Position numbers and translations under genes: made by a program. Of a DNA stretch of 13,834 bases, positions 1-6,604 are shown piece after piece. Origin of the DNA: an uncultured Rikenella sp. (lineage in GTDB: Bacteria; Bacteroidota; Bacteroidia; Bacteroidales; Rikenellaceae); NCBI RefSeq assembly GCF_910577125.1, contig NZ_CAJTMN010000057.1, forward strand, positions 1 to 13,834. The letters are read 5' to 3'. The notes under the pieces were generated by a model. It had not been told where the DNA came from, made no database searches, and worked only from the letters and a program-made list of their open reading frames with translations. The stretch's first letter is position 1. Every line of letters starts with the position of its first letter.

Positions 1-37
1 GGTAGACCCGGCCATTTGTGAGTGCGACACGCACCGT
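1..37 (-). repeat. Shared 3'-flank repeat of the FISUMP-like cassettes (copy 1)
   Basis: This 37-base stretch lies just beyond the stop codon of cassette A. It matches 5349-5385, which lies in the same place beyond cassette B, at 34 of 37 positions. All three differences are transitions, clustered in a small TGCG...CGCA-like palindrome. The match continues into the cassette end, so positions 1-62 and 5349-5410 differ at only four bases. The window starts inside this element, so its outer limit is unknown. It may be a recombination border or the remains of the 3' untranslated region of the parental gene; that role is inferred. Confidence 0.7.
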
Positions 38-223
38 TTATTCCGAGAGGCAACGTAACTGAATACCGAATGCACGACTTGGCCCGTCTTGTGCATTGAC
101 GACCGTTGTGCAGAAATAGAGATCCACGCCTCCCAGAGAACTGGGGGTAACCGACCAGTTGAATCCCGCATTCCCGACTAACCAGTGTATCCCTTCATTG
201 TAGTTGCGGCCGCCCGGGGCGGG
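38..223 (-). pseudogene. Cassette A: lone 61-codon FISUMP-like C-terminal segment
   Basis: Read on the minus strand, this segment encodes 61 residues running from PAPG to the terminal QLRCLSE and a TAA stop. Its length and anchor residues match cassettes B, C and D (PAPG at 1-4, Arg6, Gly11, Val16-Gly17, Gly20, Trp23-Ser24, Leu35, Phe37, Thr39, Arg50-Ala51, Gly53). The pattern GxxWS...LxF...RAxGxQLRC resembles the end of the Fibrobacter succinogenes major paralogous (FISUMP) domain, which has a C-type-lectin-like fold. The N-terminal part is missing: reading upstream in frame runs antisense-like through the thioredoxin-like gene in another frame. It is therefore a fragment or silent donor, not an independent gene. 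It is the most divergent of the four, for example with Gly instead of Tyr at position 5. It starts 43 bases downstream of the thioredoxin-like gene. Confidence 0.7.
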
Positions 224-266
224 GTGTGAATTCGCACATGAAAAAGCAGGTAGAACCTGGGAGAGA

Positions 267-737
267 TTACCTGACCCGCTCCAGCACCGATGCCGGAAGA
301 TTGCCCAGATTCCCCTGCCAGTAAAGCTCCCCTTTGGAATCGACCAGAATCGTGTAAGGCACGTACTGGACATGGAACGCCCGATAGACCTTCCCGTCCG
401 GATCCGAACCGATGAAGTAGCGTTCCCCGTATTTCGCCTTGAGCGAATCTGTCACCGCTCCCGCCTTTCGGGTCAGCACCACGATCTGAATGCCCCGGTT
501 CCCATTCCCGTGGCGGTGTCGGATCTCAGCCAGCCTGGGGAAAAACCGGGCTGACGTCGCATTCTCCGGAGCATAAAACTCGATCAGCATCGGAGCCTCT
601 GCCCGGGGAGGCAGTGTGCTCCATTCCACCCCCTTGAAGTCCGGCACGCGTGAGCCGATCACCAATTTTTGCGCCTGCGTCGCGATCGAGCCGCTTCCGA
701 GCGTCAGGCCAAGTAAGAGAAGCAGTTTTTTCATCAT
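267..737 (-). CDS. Secreted thioredoxin-fold protein lacking the CXXC motif
   Basis: The 156-residue product begins with a clear signal peptide: MMKK followed by a Leu-rich stretch to about residue 20. There is no lipobox Cys, so it is probably soluble and periplasmic. The remainder reads as a TlpA/thioredoxin fold, with a beta strand LIEFYAP at residues 51-57, a central strand IQIVVLT, and VPYTILVD at 126-133 whose Pro127 corresponds to the conserved cis-proline. The usual redox site after the FxA strand (WCxxC) is replaced by PENATS, so Asn59 and Ser62 sit where the two cysteines would be. No Cys is present in the mature protein. A disulfide-exchange role is therefore unlikely; a binding or chaperone role is possible but unproven. 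It starts 9 bases after the ABC exporter stop and is probably co-transcribed with priA and the exporter. The start could be either of two adjacent ATG codons. Confidence 0.85.
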   Translation of the reverse strand: MMKKLLLLLGLTLGSGSIATQAQKLVIGSRVPDFKGVEWSTLPPRAEAPMLIEFYAPENATSARFFPRLAEIRHRHGNGNRGIQIVVLTRKAGAVTDSLKAKYGERYFIGSDPDGKVYRAFHVQYVPYTILVDSKGELYWQGNLGNLPASVLERVR

Positions 738-746
738 CCGGTCGGG

Positions 747-2576
747 TTAGTCCGCCAACTGTTGCATTTCGATTAGCTTGTGATAGATGCCTTCGATCGC
801 CATTAATTCGGCATGCGTTCCCTGCTCTACGATCCGTCCCGCCTCGATCACGATAATTTTGTCCGCATGCTGGATCGTGCTCAGCCGGTGGGCGATCACC
901 AGCGACGTCCGCCCCTGCAACAGCGACGAGAGCGAATCCTGCACCAGTCGTTCGCTCTCTGTGTCCAGCGCCGAGGTCGCCTCGTCCAGAATCAGGATTT
1001 CCGGGTTGCGCAGTACCGCCCGCGCGATCGAGATCCGCTGCCGCTGTCCCCCCGAGAGCTTCATCCCCCGGTCGCCGATATTGGTCTGGAACCCTTGTTC
1101 GGTCGCCATGATGAAGTCGTAGGCGTTCGCCACCCGCGCCGCTTCCATCACCTCCTCCAGCGTTGCCGAACGGTTCCCCATCCGGATATTCTCCTCGATC
1201 GTGTCGTTGAAAAGAATGGTCTCCTGCGCTACGATCCCCATCTGTGCCCGCACGCTTTCAACTTTGTAGTCCCGCAAATCCGTGCCGTCTATCAGAACCG
1301 CCCCGCTGTCCGGGTCGTAGAACCGCGGGATGAGGTCGGAAATCGTCGATTTTCCTCCTCCCGAAGGCCCTACCAAGGCCACGGTCTCTCCTTTCGGAAT
1401 CGTGAACGAAATGTCCCGGAGCACCTGTTTCTCTTCATACGAGAACGAGACGTTCCGGAACTCGATCCCCTCCGTAAACTCGGTCAGCGCCGTGGCATCC
1501 GGCCGGTCGGTAATGACCGGTGCCGTGTCCATCATCCCGAGGATACGTTCTCCGGCGGCAATCCCCTGGTTGATGTTTCCGAAAGCGTCCGCAATGGCGC
1601 GTGCCGGCCGTGTCACCTGCGAGAATGCCCCGAGATAGGTGATGAACGCCGCCGCTTCCAGCGCGCCGTTCAGAATCATATTCCCCCCGTAGACCAGAAT
1701 GAACGACAGCGAAGCGACTCCCAGAAATTCGCTCATCGGCGAGGCGAGCTGTTGTCTTCGGGCGATATACCGCATGATGTCGGAATATTTTCCGTCGAGG
1801 GCGCGGAATTTTCGGTCGATATAATCGGTCGCATTGTATCCCTTGACCGTCTTGATGGCGCCGAGCGACTCGTCGAGCAGCGAGACCATCTCGCCGAACG
1901 CCTCCTGTCCTGCGGTCGCCGACTTGCGCAGCCGTTTGACGATGTAGCCGATGAACAGGGCGATGACCGGAAGTACGGCCAGTGTGAACAGTGTCAGCGG
2001 GAACGATATCTTGATCAGCAGGATGAAATAGCCGGCCAGCAGGAAAGGCTCTTTGAAGAAGACCTGAAACGTGCTGGTGACGCAGAACTGCACGACTTGT
2101 ACATCGGATGTGATTTTGGAAATGATGTCTCCCTTGCGTTCGTTGCTGAAGTAGCCCACCTGGAGCCGGATCACACGGTCGAACAGCGTGTCGCGGATCT
2201 GTTGCAGGGTGTGGATGCGCAGGTTTTCGAGAATCCGTTGGGCCAGATAACGGAAGGTGTTGCTGAGCAGTACGATAACCACTGTCAGGATGGCCAATGC
2301 CACCAGAATGTCTTTCGTGCTGTATCCGGCTCCGGCCACCCGGTACAGACCGTAGTTGAGCAGGGCTTTGAAGTAGGCGGTTTTCAACTCGAAGGCGGGC
2401 ATCTGCGTGACGGCTTTTACCATCGAATCGGCATCGAACATGGCCTGGATGATCGGGATCAGCATCGCGAACATCAGGGTGTTGAAGATCGTGTGGAGCA
2501 GGATGCAGATGAAATACGGCGCGGCATAACGCCCGTAGGGACGGCCGAACCGGAGGATGCGGAAGTAGGTGTTCAT
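747..2576 (-). CDS. MsbA-type ABC exporter, fused membrane and ATPase domains
   Basis: This is a half-transporter carrying one six-helix membrane domain (about residues 15-320) followed by one ATP-binding domain, the layout of MsbA-like lipid or drug exporters that act as homodimers in the inner membrane. Visible ATPase motifs are Walker A GPSGGGKST near residue 405, the signature LSGGQRQR near 506, Walker B ILILDEATSALD near 530, and the H-loop histidine in IAHRLST near 561. All key residues are intact. The reading frame stays open to an ATG at 2639, two bases after the priA stop, which would add 21 basic residues. The ATG at 2576 is preferred because it gives 609 residues, the usual family length, and places MNTYFRILRF at the start. 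A near -7 box (TATCTTTA, 2581-2588) lies just before it. The substrate cannot be read from sequence; lipid A core or a lipid is a guess. Confidence 0.93.
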   Translation of the reverse strand: MNTYFRILRFGRPYGRYAAPYFICILLHTIFNTLMFAMLIPIIQAMFDADSMVKAVTQMPAFELKTAYFKALLNYGLYRVAGAGYSTKDILVALAILTVVIVLLSNTFRYLAQRILENLRIHTLQQIRDTLFDRVIRLQVGYFSNERKGDIISKITSDVQVVQFCVTSTFQVFFKEPFLLAGYFILLIKISFPLTLFTLAVLPVIALFIGYIVKRLRKSATAGQEAFGEMVSLLDESLGAIKTVKGYNATDYIDRKFRALDGKYSDIMRYIARRQQLASPMSEFLGVASLSFILVYGGNMILNGALEAAAFITYLGAFSQVTRPARAIADAFGNINQGIAAGERILGMMDTAPVITDRPDATALTEFTEGIEFRNVSFSYEEKQVLRDISFTIPKGETVALVGPSGGGKSTISDLIPRFYDPDSGAVLIDGTDLRDYKVESVRAQMGIVAQETILFNDTIEENIRMGNRSATLEEVMEAARVANAYDFIMATEQGFQTNIGDRGMKLSGGQRQRISIARAVLRNPEILILDEATSALDTESERLVQDSLSSLLQGRTSLVIAHRLSTIQHADKIIVIEAGRIVEQGTHAELMAIEGIYHKLIEMQQLAD

Positions 2577-2640
2577 GCGGGTAAAGATAGCGGTTTTTTC
2601 CGGTTCTGCGCTTTTCGGCTTTTCCCGGCGCATCCGCATA

Positions 2641-4908
2641 TTACAGCGGATCGGCTTCGGCGATGGTCCGCACCGTCGGAAAAGCCTTGCGCACCCGGGC
2701 CAGCGCCTCCGTCAGAATGGCTTTGGCCCGCGCCACCGGCCGTTCACGTTCGATGCGCAGCAGGATGTGGAGCATGTGCAGGTTCTGTATCCGGTCGACC
2801 TGCGGTTCGTAGGGCGGCGAGACGCGCCGGCCGAACCGTTCGCGCAGCAGGGCTTCGCACAGTTGTGCCGCCGCCGCCGTCAGCGACTTGCTGCGGTGGC
2901 GGAAGGTGACCCGCAGCATCCGGACATAGGGCGGATAGAGCAGCTGGTGCCGCTCCTGCATCTCGTGGCGGTAGAAACCCTCCGTGTCGTGGTTCGTCAC
3001 GGCGATCAGAACCGGGTGGAGCCGGTGGGAACTCTGAATGACCAGCTCTCCGCTCCCGTCCGCCGGGAGCAGGGCTTTCAGCTGCATCAGCAGCTGAAAG
3101 GCCCGTTCGGCGGCCCGGAAGTCGGGGTGGGCCAGCAGGCTGTCGGCATGGATCACGCCGACGAGTCCCGTCTGGTCGCCGCTCCGGGCCGTGCGGGCCA
3201 CCATCTGTGTTCCGACCAGAATCTCGGTTTCGCCTTCCGCGAAGTCGTTCAGGATCCGTCCCGCCGCTCCTGCGCCCCGCATCGTGTCGGTGTCCATCCG
3301 GGCGATGCGGATGTCGGGAAAGAGTTCGGCCATCTGCTGCTCGACGCGCTCCGTGCCGATCCCCCGCGGCGTCAGGGCCTGCATGCCGCAGGCCGCGCAG
3401 GTCGGGGTGTAGGGTTGCGACCAGCCGCAGTAGTGGCACACGAGTGCCGAGGTCTCTTTGTGGTAGGTGAGGGTGACGTTGCAGTGGGGACAGGTCGGTG
3501 TCGCTCCGCAGGCCGCGCATTCGACGTAGGGGGCGAATCCGCGGCGGTTCTGGAAGAGGACGACCTGCCGTCCCTCCTGCAGGGTCTCTTCGATCCGGCG
3601 GCGCAGGTAGGTGGAGACGACTCCCCGGCCGCGCTCCAACACGGTGACGCGCGGTCGCCGGACATCGTCTGCGGCCGGCACGGCGACCGATCCGTATTTG
3701 CCGCCTTCGGCGCGGGCGTTGAGCCAGCTCTCGGCGGAAGGGGTCGGGCTGACGAGCAGTGTCCGGGCTCCGTGCAGCCGGGCGAGCATCAGGGCCGTGT
3801 CGCGGGCATGGTAGCGCGGAGCGGGATCGCTCTGGCGGTAGTTGGGGTCGTGTTCGCGGTCGACGATAAGGAGTCCTAACCGCTCGAAAGGCAGAAAGAG
3901 GGCGGAACGAGTCCCGACGACGATTCCGACGCTCTCCGGCTGTTCGATCATCCGCTGCCAGGCTGCGCTCCGGGCGCGGTCGGTGAGGCGGGAGTGGTAG
4001 ACGAGGCAGCGGCTTCCGAAAGCGGCCTGCAGGGCGTTGGTCAGCCGGGCGGTGAGCACGGTGTCGGGTACGAGCAGCAGGGTCTGTCGTCCGGTGCGCA
4101 TCTGTTCGGCGGCGAGGGCGGTATAGAGTGTGGCGAGGGTCTCGCCGTGTCCTGCGATTTCGCCGCTCAGCAAGAGGGTTTCGTCGGTCTCGAATGCGTT
4201 TTGAATCGACTGAAAAACGGGGGTGTCCGTGGTTGCCGGCGCTTCCGGCAGGGGTGTGGTGTCGCTCTTCGCCGTCGCCCGGTGCAAGGTGGACGGGACG
4301 ATCTCCTGCTGTTCCAGAATGCCTCGCTCGACGAGCCGGAGCACGATGGCGGCGGGTACCGTTTCGGTGATGTCGGCCCGGCAGACCCACAGGGTCTGCG
4401 GATCGTCCGGTGTCAGTACCGGTTCTCCGTCCGCTCCGCCAGGCAGGAAGGAGAGGTAGCTCAGCAAGGCTTTGCACTGTATTTTGGCGCGTCGGATCTC
4501 TTCGAGCGTTTCGGTGATTTTCGAGGCGGAGCGGTACCCCGCGGCGAGTCGCACATACAGCTCGGCGGCCGGTCGATAGCTCCCGTCGCGGATTCCGGCG
4601 GGTACGGCGGCTTTGAAGACTTCGCCGGGGGTGCAGAGGTAGTAGTCGGCGATCCACTCCCACAGCCGGAGCTGTTCGGGCCGCACGAAGGGCCGGTCGT
4701 CGAGGATTTCGAGGATCGGTTTCGGCGGATTTTTTGATTCGGGCGGTGTGTCGTGCACGCGGAGCACGATGCCTTCGCAGACTTTGCTCTTCCCGAGCGG
4801 CACGCGCACGCGCATCCCGGCTTCGACCGGCCGCTCTCCGGTGAGGCGGTAGGTGAAGGCTCTCGGCAGGGCGAGCGGCAGGAGTATGTCGGCAAAGGCC
4901 GGGGTCAT
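2641..4908 (-). CDS. priA: Primosomal protein N' (PriA) with degenerate helicase motifs
   Basis: PriA recognises stalled replication forks and reloads the replicative helicase. The 755-residue protein has the N-terminal 3'-DNA-binding domain (LPLALPRAFTY; GMRVRVPLGKSK), a central helicase-like core, and a zinc-binding insertion at about residues 464-505 with eight cysteines in four CxxC pairs. It also keeps family signatures such as PAPRYHARD and GTERVEQQM. The ATPase motifs are damaged. The Walker A site reads GEIAGHGET (249-257) with Glu256 where the catalytic lysine should be. The DEEH box reads DREH (350-353). SATPS reads SPTPS near 387, motif V reads VARTARS near 568, and the QxxGRAGR arginine motif is absent, replaced near 608 by QLKALLPADG. 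No frameshift is visible and length is normal, so the gene looks maintained as a helicase-dead loader, as described for Deinococcus PriA. It heads the minus-strand cluster with the exporter. Confidence 0.93.
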   Translation of the reverse strand: MTPAFADILLPLALPRAFTYRLTGERPVEAGMRVRVPLGKSKVCEGIVLRVHDTPPESKNPPKPILEILDDRPFVRPEQLRLWEWIADYYLCTPGEVFKAAVPAGIRDGSYRPAAELYVRLAAGYRSASKITETLEEIRRAKIQCKALLSYLSFLPGGADGEPVLTPDDPQTLWVCRADITETVPAAIVLRLVERGILEQQEIVPSTLHRATAKSDTTPLPEAPATTDTPVFQSIQNAFETDETLLLSGEIAGHGETLATLYTALAAEQMRTGRQTLLLVPDTVLTARLTNALQAAFGSRCLVYHSRLTDRARSAAWQRMIEQPESVGIVVGTRSALFLPFERLGLLIVDREHDPNYRQSDPAPRYHARDTALMLARLHGARTLLVSPTPSAESWLNARAEGGKYGSVAVPAADDVRRPRVTVLERGRGVVSTYLRRRIEETLQEGRQVVLFQNRRGFAPYVECAACGATPTCPHCNVTLTYHKETSALVCHYCGWSQPYTPTCAACGMQALTPRGIGTERVEQQMAELFPDIRIARMDTDTMRGAGAAGRILNDFAEGETEILVGTQMVARTARSGDQTGLVGVIHADSLLAHPDFRAAERAFQLLMQLKALLPADGSGELVIQSSHRLHPVLIAVTNHDTEGFYRHEMQERHQLLYPPYVRMLRVTFRHRSKSLTAAAAQLCEALLRERFGRRVSPPYEPQVDRIQNLHMLHILLRIERERPVARAKAILTEALARVRKAFPTVRTIAEADPL

Positions 4909-5074
4909 CGTGTGGGGTTAAGGCTATCTGTTTGTTAGGGTAGACACGGTCAATGTTGGGGTAGCGGCTGCCGCAGCGAAACGCAAGTTTCGCCCGTCCA
5001 CGGGACGCGGGGCCTGTCCGGCCGACGCGTTCGCGTCATGGCGGCCGGCCGTTATTACTTTTGTTATAGCTTAA

Positions 5075-5147
5075 CGCGCGCCACGCCTTAAGAGGGAAAT
5101 CGTCAAAACTCGCTTGCGTGTTTTGACTGGATTTCCCAAGGCGCGCG
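5075..5147. repeat. Long interrupted inverted repeat (cruciform-like)
   Basis: Nested arms pair as follows: CGCGCG...CCTT with AAGGCGCGCG at the base, GGGAAATC (5094-5101) with GATTTCCC (5130-5137), and GTCAAAAC (5102-5109) with GTTTTGAC (5120-5127) around a 10-base loop. The base sequence is related in inverted orientation to 6438-6453. The middle arms recur at 6297-6337 around a different inner stem. Confidence 0.65.
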
Positions 5148-5256
5148 GATAATGCCTGATTAATTTACCTTGAGCAAGCCCGCTAACGTTATTCGGCTTC
5201 CGTCTTTGGGTTCTAAATCAATCTCTTTTCTCTGTTCCGCTCGGGCCGCGGGGGCC

Positions 5257-5286
5257 CCTACTTTCTACTATGTGGTAGAAAGTAGG
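5257..5286. repeat. 12-bp perfect stem-loop
   Basis: CCTACTTTCTAC (5257-5268) pairs perfectly with GTAGAAAGTAGG (5275-5286) across a six-base loop. It resembles the hairpins at 10703-10726 and 13619-13642, which share the layout of a perfect stem in an intergenic region but have unrelated stem sequences. There is no following T-run on either strand, so it is not a classical terminator. Confidence 0.7.
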
Positions 5287-5297
5287 CAAAGAGCACA

Positions 5298-5325
5298 TTC
5301 AAGGGGGACTCACATCCCCCTTGAA
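5298..5325. repeat. 11-bp perfect stem-loop
   Basis: TTCAAGGGGGA (5298-5308) pairs with TCCCCCTTGAA (5315-5325) across the loop CTCACA. It lies 23 bases before the cassette flank repeat. On the minus strand it would be transcribed just downstream of the cassette array, so it could end a transcript of the array; that is inference only. Confidence 0.65.
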
Positions 5326-5348
5326 AATCCCCCGACGATTCCTGTTAG

Positions 5349-5385
5349 GGTAGACCCGGCCATTTGTGAGTGCGGTATGCACCGT
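5349..5385 (-). repeat. Shared 3'-flank repeat of the FISUMP-like cassettes (copy 2)
   Basis: This 37-base element lies immediately beyond the stop codon of cassette B and is the partner of 1-37 (34 of 37 identical). Cassettes C and D do not have it; they are followed instead by the 11-base array spacer. It therefore marks the outer end of the array and not each unit. Confidence 0.7.
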
Positions 5386-5571
5386 TTATTCCGAGAGGCA
5401 ACGCAACTGACGACCGTAGGCACGGGTGTGCGCGTAGCTGGGACTGAGGTACTGCGTGTAGAAGTACAAGAACACGCCGTAAGTCCCGCTGACAGCAGAC
5501 GACCAGCTATAGCCGTAGTTGCCGACGCCGTCCGATACGCCCGAACCGGCACCGCGGTAGCCCGGGGCGGG
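5386..5571 (-). pseudogene. Cassette B: FISUMP-like C-terminal segment
   Basis: This unit encodes 61 residues from PAPGYRG to QLRCLSE. Central motifs are GYSWSSAVSG and LYFYTQYLS, typical of the end of FISUMP / C-type-lectin-like domains in Bacteroidota surface proteins. It is the last array unit in the coding direction and the only one followed by the 37-base flank repeat. It is closest to cassette D: 33 residues are encoded by identical codons and 8 more are synonymous. The 20 amino-acid changes fall mostly in codons that keep the third base. A fragment with no start codon. Confidence 0.7.
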
Positions 5572-5582
5572 GCTGTTTCCGT

Positions 5583-5768
5583 TTATTCCGAGAGGCAACG
5601 CAACTGACGACCCGTAGCACGGTTTCCCGCATTACCTGCAAAGAACCTCTGTGTGCTAAATTCCAACGTTATGCTCACAATCCCGTCCGTTGAGGACGAC
5701 CAATTGTACCCGTCACACCCGACATTGCCCATCGCCCCCGTGATACGGCCGCGGTAGCCCGGGGCGGG
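5583..5768 (-). pseudogene. Cassette C: FISUMP-like C-terminal segment
   Basis: The middle unit encodes 61 residues from PAPGYRG to QLRCLSE and contains GYNWSSS and LEFSTQ. Its last ten codons (GRQLRCLSE plus stop) are identical base for base to those of cassette B, while its interior is among the most divergent (for example RITGAMGNVG against B's GAGSG segment). Sharp switches between identity and divergence point to cassette exchange or local mutagenesis instead of uniform drift. No start codon. Confidence 0.7.
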
Positions 5769-5779
5769 GCTGTTTCCGT

Positions 5780-5965
5780 TTATTCCGAGAGGCAACGCAA
5801 CTGAAAACCGTGGGCGCGGTAGTCCGAGTAGCTGGTGCTGAGGTGCTGCGTGCCGAAGTTTAAGAACACGCCGTTATTCCCGCTGACAGCGGACGACCAA
5901 CTGTACCCGTAGCGGCCGACGTTGACCAGCGCGCCCGTATCCCGATGGCGATAGCCCGGGGCGGG
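5780..5965 (-). pseudogene. Cassette D: FISUMP-like C-terminal segment
   Basis: The first unit in the coding direction encodes 61 residues from PAPGYRH to QLRCLSE with GYSWSSAVSG and LNFGTQHLS. In frame, the reading stays open upstream to an ATG at 6052, but those extra 29 residues come from hairpin-rich intergenic DNA and show no FISUMP features. The parent N-terminal region is therefore absent. The upstream junction differs from that of B and C after the shared CCCCGCCCCGGGC border, and resembles that of cassette A (CACCCCGCC). Confidence 0.68.
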
Positions 5966-6296
5966 GTGATGCGGGGCGAAGCCTGCGGGTTTATGGAATG
6001 TTGTTTTTAGTCTGTCGGTTCGGCCTGTCGCCCACCTCCCGAGGCGCTTCACGCCTGAGCAACAGGGCTGGCGGTTCTCCGAACCGCAACAGCCGTGTTT
6101 TGGTCTTTGGGTTTCGGACTACGCGCTCCCCGGATGGGCCGAAGGCCCAGCGCGCAAGCCCGGCGATTCTGCGAATCGCGCTACTCGCTCTCGGCCCAAA
6201 GCACTACCCCGTGTCCGCCTCACTGCGGCTCCGCTATCGCTCCGCCGGTGCCTCCGGGCACTCCGAAATAACAGCCTCTACCCTACGCGCGCTGGC

Positions 6297-6337
6297 GGAA
6301 ATCTTGTTCAAAGCGCAAGTCGCTTTGAACGATTTCC
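6297..6337. repeat. Nested stem-loop sharing outer arms with 5095-5137
   Basis: Outer arms GGAAATC (6297-6303) and GATTTCC (6331-6337) enclose a perfect 10-bp stem, GTTCAAAGCG (6306-6315) with CGCTTTGAAC (6321-6330), around the loop CAAGT. The same outer arms enclose a different inner stem at 5102-5127. Confidence 0.7.
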
Positions 6338-6390
6338 TACTCCAGCGATCGCGCGCGGTTGAGCTTTGTTCGCATTTCTCCGTGCGCCTT

Positions 6391-6436
6391 GGCGATTCAT
6401 TCTATATTCGGCTTACGCCGAAATAGTTGAATCGCC
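6391..6436. repeat. Nested hairpin repeat, copy 1
   Basis: GGCGATTCA (6391-6399) pairs with TGAATCGCC (6428-6436). Inside it, TTCGGC pairs with GCCGAA around TTAC, and CTAT pairs with ATAG with one bulged A. The downstream sequence (AAGGCGTGGCGCGCGG...GTTTGAGGG) is repeated after the related hairpin at 6605-6645, so the two form a dispersed repeat of roughly 80-90 bases. Confidence 0.7.
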
Positions 6437-6604
6437 TTTCAAGGCGTGGCGCGCGGTGGTTTGAGGGTACTGTGCTCAGGCCGCGCGGGCCCCACTTAGT
6501 AAGGCAGAAAGAACCCTAACAAAACACCCAACGGGTGCGTGGACGGGCGATGCTCACGCATCGCTGCGGCAGCTTCTGCTCCGTTCTCTGCTCGCGCGCC
6601 TGGA

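Larger units (their letters stand above)
4909..5348. other. Gene-free, hairpin-rich intergenic region
   Basis: I find no credible gene here. The stretch starts with a GGGTAGACAC motif (4938-4947) resembling the start of the cassette flank repeats, followed by a succession of short perfect hairpins. Examples are GCGAAAC/GTTTCGC (4976-4993), CGTCC/GGACG (4995-5007) and GACGCG/CGCGTC (5024-5037), then the larger stems listed separately. It separates priA from the cassette array. No TAnnTTTG promoter box was found upstream of priA. Confidence 0.6.
5386..5965 (-). repeat. Tandem array of three C-terminal cassettes, 197-bp period
   Basis: Three units begin (at their stop codons) at 5386, 5583 and 5780, an exact 197-base spacing. 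Each unit is 186 bases of coding sequence (61 codons plus TAA). Units are joined by the identical 11-base spacer GCTGTTTCCGT (5572-5582 and 5769-5779). The borders are nearly identical in DNA: a GC-rich PAPG-encoding end and the end encoding QLRCLSE plus stop. The interiors differ strongly. No unit has its own start codon or ribosome-binding site, and no full-length parent gene is present. This layout suggests a store of alternative C-termini that can be copied or moved into an expressed gene elsewhere. Confidence 0.75.

Noticed and set aside
813..2909. A 698-codon plus-strand open frame opposite the ABC exporter and the end of priA
   Set aside because: It is antisense to two clearly recognised genes, its product is rich in Arg, Gln and His with no known motifs, and it runs across the exporter/priA boundary. 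It is a by-product of high GC content.
2744..4663. A 639-codon minus-strand frame within priA
   Set aside because: It overlaps priA in another frame, and its Arg/Pro/Gly-rich translation is typical of a frame-shifted reading of GC-rich coding DNA.
5386..5965. CRISPR array or satellite repeat
   Set aside because: Units are 197 bases with coding potential, stop codons and border conservation; there are no short identical repeats with unique spacers of CRISPR size.
5386..5965. Template repeat of a diversity-generating retroelement
   Set aside because: A template should be rich in AAC/AAT at variable positions; these cassettes have few adenine-rich codons there, and no reverse transcriptase is in the window. 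They could only be variable-repeat-like copies.
5998..6426. A 142-codon plus-strand frame in the hairpin-rich region
   Set aside because: It is made of hairpin arms read through, has no recognisable domain and no convincing start context.
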